From contig OZ252048.1 of assembly GCA_965247915.1 (NCBI GenBank), positions 806,001 to 870,000 of the forward strand: 64,000 nucleotides of DNA, read 5' to 3'. Every line of letters begins with the position of its first letter. The stretch's first letter is position 1. The notes under the pieces were generated by a model. It did no database searches, was not told the origin of the DNA, and worked only from the letters and a program-made list of their open reading frames with translations. This document shows positions 35,846 through 44,905 of the stretch, in pieces. The position numbers and the translations under genes are program-made. The stretch is from JAKZRT01 sp965247915 (GTDB lineage: Bacteria; Pseudomonadota; Alphaproteobacteria; Rhodobacterales; Rhodobacteraceae).

Positions 35846-36826
35846 TTATGCCGCGAGTTTTTGATGTTGCAAGCGGCGTTGTCGGATTGTCAGTTTCTTG
35901 ATCTTTTCCCTTTCTCTGATGATGGCCTTGCCGCGCCCGAAGTAGACGTCGGCGGGTGTGACGTTGTTCAGGCTCTCGTGGTAGCGCTGGTTGTTGTAGT
36001 AATCGACGAAGGCCCCGATCTGGCGTTTAAGATCGCCGGGCAGATAGTAGTTTTCCAGCAAAACCCGGTTCTTCATCGTCTGATGCCAGCGCTCGATCTT
36101 CCCCTGGGTTTGCGGATGGAACGGCGCACCGCGAACGTGGTCCATCTGTCGATCCTCGAGCCATTCGGCCAGGTCGCCAGAGATGTAGCAAGAGCCGTTA
36201 TCGCTCAGCAGACGGGGCTTGTGTCTCACAACCGCCTGATCACAACCTGACGCCGCCAGGGCCAGCTCAATCGTCGCCGCCACGTCCTCGGCCCGCATGT
36301 TTGTGCAGAGCTTCCAGGCGATGATGTAGCGGCTGTAATCGTCCAGGATCGTGCTGAGATAATACCAACCCCAGCCAATGATCCTGAAGTAGGTGAAGTC
36401 GGTTTGCCACATCTGGTTGATAGCGGTGGTTTTGTCCGTGAACTCGTCGGCAGCTTTGATCACAACATAGTCGGGCGCGGTGATCAGATCAGCTTCCTTC
36501 AGAAAGCGGTAAACCGATGATTCAGAGATAAAATACTGCTTCTCATCGGTATACTTTACCGCCAGTTCCCGGGTCGTCAGCGCCTCGTGCTCCAGTGCAA
36601 ATTCAATCAGATCGTCTCGCCGATCTTGGGGAATGCGGTTCCAGACCGACTTTGGGCAGGGTGAGCGATCCGCCAGGGCGTCAAAGCCGCCTTCGACATA
36701 GCGGTCATACCATCGGTAGAATGTGGTGCGCGGAATGCCCAGCATATCCAAGGTTTGCTTCGCAGGCAGATGGGACCCCTCAACGGTGCGGATGATTTCC
36801 AACTTCTCTGACGCTGGATACCTCAT
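35846..36826 (-). CDS. IS3-family transposase OrfB
   Basis: About 326 residues: an HTH start MRYPASEKLEIIRTVEGSHL, then the integrase core with D in MWQTDFTYFRI, D in LLSDNGSCYIS and E in HPQTQGKIERWHQTMK. It starts at the ATG overlapping the OrfA stop (ATGA), so coupling rather than frameshifting seems to be used. Confidence 0.9.
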   Translation of the reverse strand: MRYPASEKLEIIRTVEGSHLPAKQTLDMLGIPRTTFYRWYDRYVEGGFDALADRSPCPKSVWNRIPQDRRDDLIEFALEHEALTTRELAVKYTDEKQYFISESSVYRFLKEADLITAPDYVVIKAADEFTDKTTAINQMWQTDFTYFRIIGWGWYYLSTILDDYSRYIIAWKLCTNMRAEDVAATIELALAASGCDQAVVRHKPRLLSDNGSCYISGDLAEWLEDRQMDHVRGAPFHPQTQGKIERWHQTMKNRVLLENYYLPGDLKRQIGAFVDYYNNQRYHESLNNVTPADVYFGRGKAIIREREKIKKLTIRQRRLQHQKLAA

Positions 36827-37203
36827 TCCTCGTATCCCCCATCCCCTGTCATGCTTTTTTTGAGCAGACGGTTTTCCAGGATCAAGTCGGCCACACATTC
36901 TTTCAATGCCAAGGCCTCAGAACGTAGCTCCTTCACCTCGGGTGACGTCGCCTGACGCGCCGTATCGCCGGACAGACGGCGTTTCCCTGCTTCGGGGAAC
37001 TCCTTGGACCAGCTGTAATACAGACTCTCTGAGATGCCCTCGCGGCGACACAGTGCTGAGATGCTTTCCTCGCCCCGAAGACCCGCCAAAACAATGCGGA
37101 TCTTCTCCTCGGCTGAATACGTTTGCCGGGTCTTGCGGCGGATGGTTTTGACCAGCCTGTCAGCCGAGGCTTTGCTGGTTCCGGATTGCTTGTTCATCTT
37201 CAC
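36823..37203 (-). CDS. IS3-family OrfA (HTH/leucine-zipper protein)
   Basis: 126 residues: basic N-terminus, HTH (YSAEEKIRIVLAGLRGEESI ... LCRREGISESLYYSWSKEF) and a C-terminal coiled coil (LRSEALALKECVADLILENR). Typical IS3 OrfA. It is followed by OrfB with an ATGA overlap. Confidence 0.9.
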   Translation of the reverse strand: MKMNKQSGTSKASADRLVKTIRRKTRQTYSAEEKIRIVLAGLRGEESISALCRREGISESLYYSWSKEFPEAGKRRLSGDTARQATSPEVKELRSEALALKECVADLILENRLLKKSMTGDGGYEE

Positions 37204-37348
37204 TCCTTGACGGTTGCGATGAACCAGAAATCCTCCTGATGCTAAACCCTCATATCTGTCCCAAAGGCGCTGACGTCAGACAGTTAGCTCACAAGCCGCC
37301 AGAATAAAACACTGGAAAATTCCTGGGGGCACAAACGGAGATGAGAGT

Positions 37349-37474
37349 ATGAATACGAAACTGGCCAGACCCATCATTGAAGTCCGCAGTGGCAAATACG
37401 AGCCGTCGAAGGCGGAATTAGAGGAAGACGTGAGCATCGACACTACGCCCGAAGGGCTTGCGGCCCGCGCTCTA
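37349..37474 (+). pseudogene. N-terminal fragment of a small accessory gene cut by IS630
   Basis: An ATG with GGAG upstream opens MNTKLARPIIEVRSGKYEPS and continues AELEEDVSIDTTPEGLAARA for 42 codons until the second IS630 supplies the stop TAA. Short acidic proteins beginning RPIxEVRxGKY are, from memory, found beside toxin or plasmid genes in Rhodobacterales; the function is unknown. Confidence 0.45.
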
Positions 37475-38530
37475 AAGCATATTGCATTTAATCTGAGGCA
37501 TATCCCGCGGCCTTGAGGAAGTTCCAGCATTGGTCTGGGTCGAAGAGATCACAAATGTCGCTGAGGGCGTCAAAGAGGGCATCGAAGGTTCTTGCTCCAA
37601 CCCTTCGCAGGTGAGCTTTCAACTTTGAGAACGCCATTTCGATCGGGTTAAGATCCGGGGAGTAGGGTGGCAGGAACAAGAACCAGCATCCGCGCGCCCT
37701 CAACGCCTGTGCCGCGCGGTGGCTTTTGTGGGTGGAAAGATTGTCGAGAATGACCACAGTTCCAGGGTCCAGCGCAGGCGCAAGCTGGGTCTCGATATAA
37801 GTCTCGAACGCCGATCCATCCATTGCGCCGCTGATCACCCAGGGTGCAATCAGCGCGTTATGGGTCAGCCCGGCGATGAAGGTCTGCGTGCCCCATTTTC
37901 CAAAGGGTGCGGTGCCATAAAGCCGCTCACCCCTGAAGCTGCGCCCGCGCAACCGGGTGAGGTTGGTTTTGACGGCGGTTTCATCGATGAATACCAGCCT
38001 GTGCGGTTCGGCGCGCATGCGCGGCTGGCGGCGGCTGATCCATTCCCTTCGCGCCTTATGCAGGGCGGGCCGGTCTCGTTCCTGCGCGACAAGTCCTTTT
38101 TTTATATGAAAACCCTGCGCGTTCCAGAGCCCGGTGGATTGAGGAGAGCTGAACGCTCACGCCGTGCGTCTCCGCAAGCGCACCCGCAAGTTCCTGCAAT
38201 GTTATGTCCGGTTCAGCCCGGACAATCTCGATCAGGAAACCCGCATGCGGTGCCAGCTTGCCAAACCGGCCCGCTGGCCTGCCCTGTGGCTTGGGTGTGA
38301 CCTCGCCCCGCTCACGTTGATCCGCCGCATAACGCACCGCCGTCGCTGCACTGACGCCATAAACCCGCCCCGCAGCGCGACAAGAGTTTCCGGCCGCAAT
38401 ATACCCGCATATCCGCTGCCGAAGATCCAAAGAATACGGTTTGCCCATGCTCCACCTCCTCACGGGAAATGAATCAGACAAACAACACTTTGGGAATCCC
38501 CTTTCGATTCACATCAAACGCAAACCGCTT
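37475..38530 (-). mobile_element. IS630-family element, copy 2
   Basis: Second copy of the 1056-bp IS630, same orientation, again between TA dinucleotides (37473-37474, 38531-38532). Differences from copy 1 seen at 38087 (A/T) and near 38440-38460. The two copies bracket a 2-kb segment with IS3. Confidence 0.9.
37488..38448 (-). CDS. IS630-family transposase (two frames, A7 slippery site), copy 2
   Basis: As for the copy at 34415-35375: HTH frame from 38448, catalytic frame ending 37488, joined at the A7 run 38097-38103. All DDE residues are present. Confidence 0.85.
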
Positions 38531-38675
38531 TAGGTCCTTCGTTACAGCGCCGTCTGACGCCAAAGGGTTGCCTCGGTCAGATCCCCGAGGCGATACCCAT
38601 CGCGTATTGGCACGTTTGTTTCCGACTGAGAAAGCCGCCGTTCGCTGCGGCTCGCCGAAGGGGTAAGCGACGCCA

Positions 38676-38980
38676 ATGTTGCGAGGATATCGATCCCTCA
38701 CATGGGACCGTGGGTCAGAGATGAAGGGCATCAGAAATTTACACTGGCCACGGATATCGACGTCTACTTTTGCGATCCGCAATCGCCTTGGCAGCGAGGG
38801 AGCTACGAAAATACAAATCGCCTGCTGCGCCAGTATTTTCCAAAAGGCATCGATCTGTCAGGCTTTAGCCAGGCGAAACTGAGTGCTGTTGCTAGGCAGC
38901 TCAACGAAAGACCTCGTAAGACCTTGCAATATCAAACGCCAGCAGACAGATTTGCCGAGTGCGTTGCGTCGATCGGTTGA
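38676..38980 (+). pseudogene. C-terminal remnant of an IS30-family transposase
   Basis: LTWDRGSEM in one frame is followed, after a shift at about 38720, by FTLATDIDVYFCDPQSPWQR, then SYENTNRLLRQYFPKG and ERPRKTLQYQTPADRF, the last third of an IS30 transposase with its final Asp and Glu region. The N-terminal two thirds are absent. The stretch 38533-38675 before it has no gene I can support. Confidence 0.8.
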
Positions 38981-39144
38981 ATCCGCAGGGACTAACCGGA
39001 CATTCGCTGCGTTTGGAGTACTTGATGTCCGGTGCGTCCCCGATTTTACGCTAAAATGTGGTGCGCGCCTAAGCGCCATCAAATGCTTCTTTCATTTGCC
39101 TCTATAGTCGCAAACCCAAGCGGCAGCGGGAAAATCTCGGTCGT

Positions 39145-40119
39145 CTAGCTGCTACAAGTTGTGGAGAACGGACGACCGTGGTGACTGTCCATTACGTATT
39201 TCGCCACGTAGTAATCTATATGACTCCCCCCGCCGTTCTTCAGCAGCGTGATCTCATCGGCTCGGCTGCGTCCGGAATGGGTTTTCTGGCAGAGTTCGAA
39301 GTAATCCGCCTGCACTTCATCTTGACTGATCACACCACGCTCAAACGGGCCCAGAAATTCGCCGGACCTTGTGGTCGTTTGCCGATGGTCAACAAATATC
39401 GTTGCCCGACGCATGACATCGTCGTCAGATTCCCGCATTTCAGGGGTGAAAGAGCCCACCAGGTCAACATGCACACCGGGTTTCAGCAATTTGCCTTTTA
39501 GGTGCGGCTCCGACGCCATCGTCGCGCTTGAGATAATGTCCGCCTCGGCGACGGCGGCATCCAGATTACTTGCAACTTCGGATTTGATTCCCATTTCATC
39601 CAGCAGCTTGACCAGAGCTTCGGCGTTTGCGACTGTCCTGTTCCAGATCTGAATTCGCTTAAGATTGGGTCGCACAGACAGATGCGCCCGCACCAGATAA
39701 GGCGCCAGCCCACCAGCGCCAATCATCAGGAAATTTTCTGCATCTTCGCGGGACAACAATTGTGACCCCAGCGCCGAATCCGCCGAGGTTTTCCGGAAAA
39801 TCACCGCTTCCCCGTCAATCACTGCTTCGGTCACGCCGTTCTCGGCGTTGATATAGACATAGATCGAGTTAACGTTCGATATTCCATGGCGTGCCCTGTT
39901 GTTCGGGAACGACGTTACAAGCTTGGCAAGAATCCCCTCTCCCGGTTCCCATGCCGGAAGGATAATGAAGGAATCGGGATGGCCCTGGGAATTGGTTTCG
40001 TTATAGATCGAACGATCGCTGTGGCGGGGCATCCCGCCCAGATGCGCCTTACGGATCGCGGCAATCAGACCTTTATAGTCCAGCAATTCATGGACGCGGT
40101 CTGCACTAATTATCTCCAT
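39145..40119 (-). CDS. Ornithine cyclodeaminase/mu-crystallin family protein
   Basis: A 324-residue NAD(P)-binding enzyme of the OCD/mu-crystallin/ketimine reductase family: residues MEIISADRVHELLDYKGLIA, substrate arm KLVTSFPNN, Rossmann loop MIGAGGLAPYL, and VDLVGSFTPEMRESDDD. Members deaminate ornithine to proline, reduce ketimines or make alanine-like products; the exact reaction is open. AGGAG lies 7 bases before the ATG. The start overlaps the stop of the ABC-ATPase fragment (TGATG). The gene looks intact and is last in its operon. Confidence 0.85.
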   Translation of the reverse strand: MEIISADRVHELLDYKGLIAAIRKAHLGGMPRHSDRSIYNETNSQGHPDSFIILPAWEPGEGILAKLVTSFPNNRARHGISNVNSIYVYINAENGVTEAVIDGEAVIFRKTSADSALGSQLLSREDAENFLMIGAGGLAPYLVRAHLSVRPNLKRIQIWNRTVANAEALVKLLDEMGIKSEVASNLDAAVAEADIISSATMASEPHLKGKLLKPGVHVDLVGSFTPEMRESDDDVMRRATIFVDHRQTTTRSGEFLGPFERGVISQDEVQADYFELCQKTHSGRSRADEITLLKNGGGSHIDYYVAKYVMDSHHGRPFSTTCSS

Positions 40120-40418
40120 CAGAGCTCTCCTGTTCTTATGTTATTTGTATTGGCAATTACGACTGTGTTTTGCGGGTCGAAATGCACCGCGAACTGGTCG
40201 GCGTCCGGCACCGCCGTCGGATGGGCATCCATCCGAATTTTGGTCCCGTCCTCCGCCATCAGTTCCAAATGCACGCGATCGCCAAGGAATATGTGATCGG
40301 TACGGTGACAGATCAGGCACACTTGACCTTTCGAGGTTGGTGCACCGGGCATAAGGTTCTCAGGCCGGACAATAATCGAAACCGCATCACCGGGTGCGGG
40401 CCGTTCTGCCGAGGTCAC
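40119..40418 (-). pseudogene. TOBE-domain tail of an ABC transporter ATPase
   Basis: About 95 residues (VSIIVRPENLMPG ... KIRMDAHPTAVPDADQFAVH ... NTVVI) match the C-terminal TOBE regulatory part of PotA/FbpC-type ABC ATPases, including the IxVRPE motif. The nucleotide-binding domain is missing; upstream DNA belongs to the PLP enzyme in another frame, so a deletion fused the two genes. It is coupled by TGATG to the cyclodeaminase-like gene, indicating they once formed an ABC-importer/catabolism operon. Confidence 0.75.
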
Positions 40419-41643
40419 GCGGGATTGCGGCAGTCGCCATTCTGTGGGCTCTCGTCCGGCCCCTTCTAATCACCTCCACAGCTTCGATCAGGCTGGAAAT
40501 CTCAGCATCGGAATTAAAAGCGTGCAATGAAGCACGTACCAATTCCAAAACCCCCTGCCTTGTTAGGATTTGGCGCGTCAACTGCGTGTCCGAAACCGAT
40601 GTATTGATCCGGAAATCTTCTCGCAGCCGATCGACAAATTCTGACGCGCCGATCGTGTCATGGCAGAATGTCACAATGCCGCTTTTCACCCCGCCGCGGT
40701 CCTGCACCGTAATGCCCGGTATCGCCTTCAGGCCGTTGCGCAACGCGGCACTGCTTTTGCGAATGCGCGTCCAAACCTGTTCAAGGCCGGTGTCATGCGC
40801 ATAGCGACACGCCGCTCCTAGGCCCAACAGCCCCGCGACATTCTTTTCCCAAAGCTCAAACCGGCGGGCATCGGGGGCTATCGTAAAACCATCAACCCGG
40901 TCCCAGTATGCCGATCGTGAATCAAGAACATGAGGCGTCGTGCGCACGATCCAATCCCGCCGCATCCAAAGAAATCCCGTGCCCCGCGGCCCGCGTAGAT
41001 ATTTGCGCCCTGTAGCCGACAACATGGTGCAGCCGATCCTTCGCACGTCGATGGGCATTTGCCCTACCGACTGACAGGCGTCCAGCAAAAACGGCACGTT
41101 ATGGGCCTGCACAATTTTTCCGACCTGTTCGACCGGCTGAACCAGCCCTTCGTTGGTGGGCATTTGCGATACGGCAACTAGCTTGGTCCGCGCGCCGATC
41201 AGGCGGTCCAGCGCTTCCAGGTCCAGTGTTCCATCCTCACTGTCCGGCGTCAACACAATCTCGATCCCGGCCCTATCTTCGAGATGGCGAAAGGCGATCA
41301 TGTTTGAATTGTATTCAGAGCGTGTTGTGATCACTCGATCACCCGTCTCCCAGCCCAAGGAATAGAACGCCGAATTCCACCCCTCTGTCGCGTTGTTCAA
41401 CAAGGCTATCTCATCGGTGGTTGCGTTAATCAGACGTGCAACTTCGTGATAAACCTGATCCATGGCCGGTTGCATCTGCGCTGCAGCCTCATAACCACCG
41501 ATCGTGTTTTCCAGATCCAAATGGTCGCGCGTTGCTTTAAGTACACAGGACGGCATCAGACTTGCCCCTGCATTGTTGAAATGGGTTAACGAACCCTGAC
41601 AACCGTCAGTCTCTGCACGCAGCTTATCAATATCCAGCGCCAA
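40387..41643 (-). CDS. Aminotransferase class V-fold PLP-dependent enzyme
   Basis: About 418 residues with the cysteine desulfurase/isopenicillin-N epimerase fold: HFNNAGASLMP (N-terminal substrate loop), NATEGWNSAF, SEYNSNM, LLDACQSVGQMP (PLP-binding Asp) and SATGRKYLRGPRGTGFLW (Schiff-base Lys). I favour the TTG at 41643 with GGGGAG 8 bases upstream. The C-terminal 25 residues (RRGRTRAHRMATAAIPRDLG...) are Arg-rich and lie over the deletion junction with the ATPase tail, so they are probably not native. The substrate is unknown; nearby genes suggest amino acid metabolism. Confidence 0.8.
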   Translation of the reverse strand: MALDIDKLRAETDGCQGSLTHFNNAGASLMPSCVLKATRDHLDLENTIGGYEAAAQMQPAMDQVYHEVARLINATTDEIALLNNATEGWNSAFYSLGWETGDRVITTRSEYNSNMIAFRHLEDRAGIEIVLTPDSEDGTLDLEALDRLIGARTKLVAVSQMPTNEGLVQPVEQVGKIVQAHNVPFLLDACQSVGQMPIDVRRIGCTMLSATGRKYLRGPRGTGFLWMRRDWIVRTTPHVLDSRSAYWDRVDGFTIAPDARRFELWEKNVAGLLGLGAACRYAHDTGLEQVWTRIRKSSAALRNGLKAIPGITVQDRGGVKSGIVTFCHDTIGASEFVDRLREDFRINTSVSDTQLTRQILTRQGVLELVRASLHAFNSDAEISSLIEAVEVIRRGRTRAHRMATAAIPRDLGRTARTR

Positions 41644-41724
41644 TTCGGCAGCTCCCCACAACAATTAGAATTAGGGAAATTGAGTTGGAAACTGTAAACC
41701 TCCCTAATACATCAATTATTACAT

Positions 41725-41922
41725 TGTCCGTCGTCAGAGTTTTTGGTTCCAGAGGCCGCGTAATTTAAGCGAGTATCTGGCTCATCTGGTTAATTTCATT
41801 ATGCGGCGAACTCGCGGTGTTGCAAGCGCCGGATTTCGAATGTTTTGTGTTTGATCCTTTCTCTTTTGTTTAGAATGGCTTGCGCTCTACCGAAGTAAAC
41901 ATCGGACGGCGTGAGGCTTTGC
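41725..41922 (-). mobile_element. IS3-family remnant (one end and OrfB C-terminus)
   Basis: The end TGTCCGTCGTCA at 41725 equals the left end of the IS3 at 35773. Inside, the minus strand encodes SLTPSDVYFGRAQAILNKRE and then RRLQHREFAA (41799-41918), the last residues of a related OrfB. The rest of the element is gone. From 41923 to 42188 I see only a short stray frame (LRTNVKLAISGGRTRDTIAG) that I cannot assign. Confidence 0.75.
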
Positions 41923-42188
41923 CACCCGCAGCTTTGCCATCGGTCGCTGATTTCGACACAAATGCGGGCCGGGCTGCGGATTGACAGACTGCGCACCAAT
42001 GTGAAACTGGCAATCTCGGGCGGGCGAACCCGGGACACCATCGCGGGTACCGCCTGAGCGATGCTGAATTTGTGGTCTGCATCTGAGATAGGCGAGGGCC
42101 TAATGTCGCTGCGCCCCTGCTACCAGATCAATTTCCGCCGCATCGGGGGTTGCAAAGGCGCATATGGGGATGTTCTTCTAGTTCCGAA

Positions 42189-43529
42189 ATGCTATCAATC
42201 TTTGCGAATAAAATTTATCGGCGACTGTTTGCGGCGCAGGTAGTGGCGCTTCTTGGCACCGGTTTGTTGACCGTGGCATTGGGGCTCTTGGCCTTTGATT
42301 TGGCCGGCGAGGATGCCGGGCAGGTGCTGGGGCTGACGCTGACCATCAAGATGGTCGCCTATGTCGGCCTGTCGCCGGTGATGACGGCTCTGGTTGCAGG
42401 TTTGAACCGGCGCGCGGTGCTGATCGGCGCGGATCTTATCCGGGCGGGTTCAGCACTTTGCCTGCCGTTTATCGACGCGGCCTGGCAGATTTATGCTCTG
42501 ATCTTCGTTCTACAGGCAGCCTCTGCGACCTTCACGCCGACATTTCAGGCGCTGATCCCGGATGTTCTGCCGCGGGAAGGTGATTATACCCGCGCACTGT
42601 CGCTGGCGCGCCTGGCCTATGATTTGGAAAATCTGCTCAGCCCGATGCTGGCCGGCGTGCTATTGGTATTGATCGCGCCATCGGGGCTTTTTGTCGGCAC
42701 AACATTCGGGTTTCTGGCCTCGGCAGTGCTGGTCATGTCACTGCGGCTGCCGCCGTCGGGCGGCCGCGGCGACCGGCCCTTCGTCGAGCGGCTGACCGTT
42801 GGCAGCCGCATCTACCTCGCGACACCGCGGTTGCGCGGGCTGTTGGCGCTGAACTTGACGGTTGCGGCGATAGCCTCGGTTGTGCTGGTGTTGAGCGTAG
42901 TGATCGCGCGCAGCATCTATGGCGGATCAGAGGCTGGGCTGGCGGTGGCGCTGGGCGCCTACGGCGCGGGCTCGATGGCGGTGGCGCTGGCGTTGCCGCG
43001 CCTGCTGGAGGGCTGGCGCGACCGGTCGGTGATGATGGTCGGCGGCTGGGCGGCGACGGCGCTAATGTTGGGGGCCGGGCTAGCCGTCAGACTTTGGGGC
43101 TGGCCGACCTGGCCGGTGTTTTTGGTAATCTGGTGCCTTACCGGAGCAGCAATTGCCGGTGTGATGACCCCCTCGGGCCGACTGTTGCGCCGCTCGGCCC
43201 AGGCCCAGAACCGACCTGCTGTTTTCGCGGCGCAATTCGCGCTCAGCCATGCCTGCTGGCTGGTCGCCTATCCGCTGGCCGGGTATTTGGGCAGCTGGGT
43301 CGGCGTCAGTGGCACCATGGCGGTGATGGGCGGGATCGGCGTTGCCGGTCTGGTCCTTGCGGCCAAGGTCTGGCCTGTCGGCGCGGTGCCGGAACTGGAG
43401 CATAGCCATACCGACCTGCCGCCGGATCATCCGCATTTGCAGGGCGCGGTCAGGCGCGGCGGCATCTGGGTGCATCGCCATGAATTCGTGATCGACGACG
43501 AACACCGGGTCTGGCCGACCTCGGGTTAA
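42189..43529 (+). CDS. MFS transporter with a His-rich C-terminal tail
   Basis: A 446-residue inner-membrane protein with about 12 membrane segments (MLSIFANKIYRRLFAAQVVA onward; LIRAGSALCLPFID; ALIPDVLPREGDYTRALSL). The soluble tail is rich in His/Asp (ELEHSHTDLPPDHPHLQG, IWVHRHEFVIDDEH), suggesting metal binding. NreB-like and other metal-linked MFS exporters have such tails, but this assignment is only a possibility. I chose ATG 42189, since the family starts at the first helix. It appears intact, though bordered by IS debris on both sides. Confidence 0.82.
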   Translation: MLSIFANKIYRRLFAAQVVALLGTGLLTVALGLLAFDLAGEDAGQVLGLTLTIKMVAYVGLSPVMTALVAGLNRRAVLIGADLIRAGSALCLPFIDAAWQIYALIFVLQAASATFTPTFQALIPDVLPREGDYTRALSLARLAYDLENLLSPMLAGVLLVLIAPSGLFVGTTFGFLASAVLVMSLRLPPSGGRGDRPFVERLTVGSRIYLATPRLRGLLALNLTVAAIASVVLVLSVVIARSIYGGSEAGLAVALGAYGAGSMAVALALPRLLEGWRDRSVMMVGGWAATALMLGAGLAVRLWGWPTWPVFLVIWCLTGAAIAGVMTPSGRLLRRSAQAQNRPAVFAAQFALSHACWLVAYPLAGYLGSWVGVSGTMAVMGGIGVAGLVLAAKVWPVGAVPELEHSHTDLPPDHPHLQGAVRRGGIWVHRHEFVIDDEHRVWPTSG

Positions 43530-43680
43530 AGGGTAATTGCCTCAATCAGATGTGTGCAACTCCGAAGCTTGGAGCAGGATTTTGTAGAAAATCCTGTTAA
43601 TATAATATACTCGCTCTCATCATCCTACCGTCCGAATCGCAAACTGAAAAAGAGACCGGATATGCGTAGCCACCGCGCGT

Positions 43681-43818
43681 CTTGCGGCCTTTGCATCTTG
43701 CGTGGGTAAACCACATCCACTGGCGCTGCGGGAACGCGTTGTTTCTTTTGTTGCAGAGGGAAACACGCATCGATCCGCCGCCGCGCATTTCCGGGTTTCG
43801 ATCAAATTCGTCAACGAC
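43681..43818 (+). mobile_element. IS630-type transposase N-terminal remnant
   Basis: The frame reading VKPHPLALRERVVSFVAEGN followed by HRSAAAHFRVSIKFVNDM is the HTH of an IS630-family transposase different from the copies at 34402 and 37475. It breaks off at about 43818 where IS1182-type sequence begins. No ends are recognisable. The stretch 43530-43680 holds no gene. Confidence 0.7.
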
Positions 43819-44307
43819 ATGAATGGACCGCTGCACGCAAGGGGCCTGCATACTTCGCATATTCTGCCAACTACATGATCGACACGGATCATGCCGTCAT
43901 CCTTGATATTGAAGCGACACGCTCTGTTCGACAGGCAGAGCTTGGTGCCATGCAGACAATGGTGGATCGCATCGATGACACCTTCGATCTGCAGCCCGAA
44001 CGCATGATCGCGGACACAGCCTATGGAACGGGCCCTTTATTGGAATGGTTGGTCAAGGAACGCGGGATCGCGCCTCACATCCCGGTCGTGGACAAGTCAG
44101 GCCGCAAGGACGGAACCTTTGAACGCGCCGACTTCACCTTTGATGCCGAAACCGACGCCTACATCTGTCCCGGCGGAAAAGAACTGAAACAGTCTCGTCG
44201 AGCATTCACAACGCCGAGAACGGTCAAACCAGATAAGGACGGGGTCCTTCGTTATCGCGCCCTCAAGTCTGACTGTGACGCTTGTGCCTTAAAGTGTATT
44301 AGTTCCG

Positions 44308-44905
44308 ATTTGATCTGACACCGCCCCCAATCTTTTAGATTGAATTGGGGGCGGTGCATCTCTTGAAAGAGACTGCGGTTATCCGTTTTGATGGTGGTGC
44401 AAACCAAACCACAAAACGAGGAAACCACGATGTTGAATACTACAGACAAGATCATCAAACACAAAGTCGGCTTGCTGAACCTGGCCGACGAATTGGGTAA
44501 TGTGTCCAAAGCCTGTCAGGTCATGGGCATGTCGCGGGATACATTCTACGCTATAAATCAGCCGTCGATGATGGCGGCGTTGAAGCTCTTTTTGAACGCA
44601 CCCGGCGCAAGCCCAATCTGGCCAACCGGGTCGGTCATAAAATCGGCCACGGACTTCCCGGCCTACGGTCAGGCCCGCACCTCCAATGAGCTGCGCAGCT
44701 GGGGGTCTTCGTCTCGCCCTCCGGCGTGCGATCCATCTGGTTGCGGCATCAAAACCCGCCTCTGGCATTCTTACCGAATCGCTATAAATACACCACCAAA
44801 ACGCCAGCCGTCGCAATCAATGATGGCTTCCACAAAACAATCCTGCAGGAGTTTTATCAGGCGTTGAAGCTCAAGAAGATTTGGAAGGAAAAGTTCGTGA
44901 ACTGA
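44308..44905 (+). mobile_element. IS481-like remnant inside the IS1182 remnant
   Basis: The frame from 44430 reads MLNTTDKIIKHKVGLLNLAD and VSKACQVMGMSRDTFY (HTH). It is followed by out-of-frame pieces (VEALFERTRRKPNLANRVG, FPAYGQARTSNELRS, GVFVSPSGVRSIWLRH) and then, after an internal deletion, FHKTILQEFYQALKLKKIWK from the far C-terminus. This is the pattern of a decayed IS481-type transposase. A strong hairpin (44319-44356) sits at its left end. Confidence 0.7.
44319..44356. repeat. Perfect 13-bp inverted repeat at the left end of the IS481-like remnant
   Basis: CACCGCCCCCAAT at 44319-44331 pairs exactly with ATTGGGGGCGGTG at 44344-44356 around a 12-base AT-rich loop. It lies between the IS1182 remnant and the transposase start. 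It could block read-through into the transposase or be part of the IS end. Its perfection contrasts with the decay around it. Confidence 0.7.

Larger units (their letters stand above)
35773..37282 (-). mobile_element. IS3-family element
   Basis: About 1510 bp. Left end TGTCCGTCGTCATATAAAATGG and right end (reverse) TGTCTGACGTCAGCGCC...TTTGGGACA are imperfect inverted repeats in two blocks. The TGTCCGTCGTCA end also appears at 41725 beside an IS3 remnant. Two genes lie on the minus strand. Flanking ATA/TTA may be a degraded 3-bp duplication. Confidence 0.82.

Noticed and set aside
40119..40418. The 99-codon frame as an independent TOBE-domain (molybdate-binding-like) protein
   Set aside because: It has no ribosome-binding site, its beginning overlaps the PLP gene, and the sequence matches the tail of PotA-type ATPases rather than a stand-alone molbindin.
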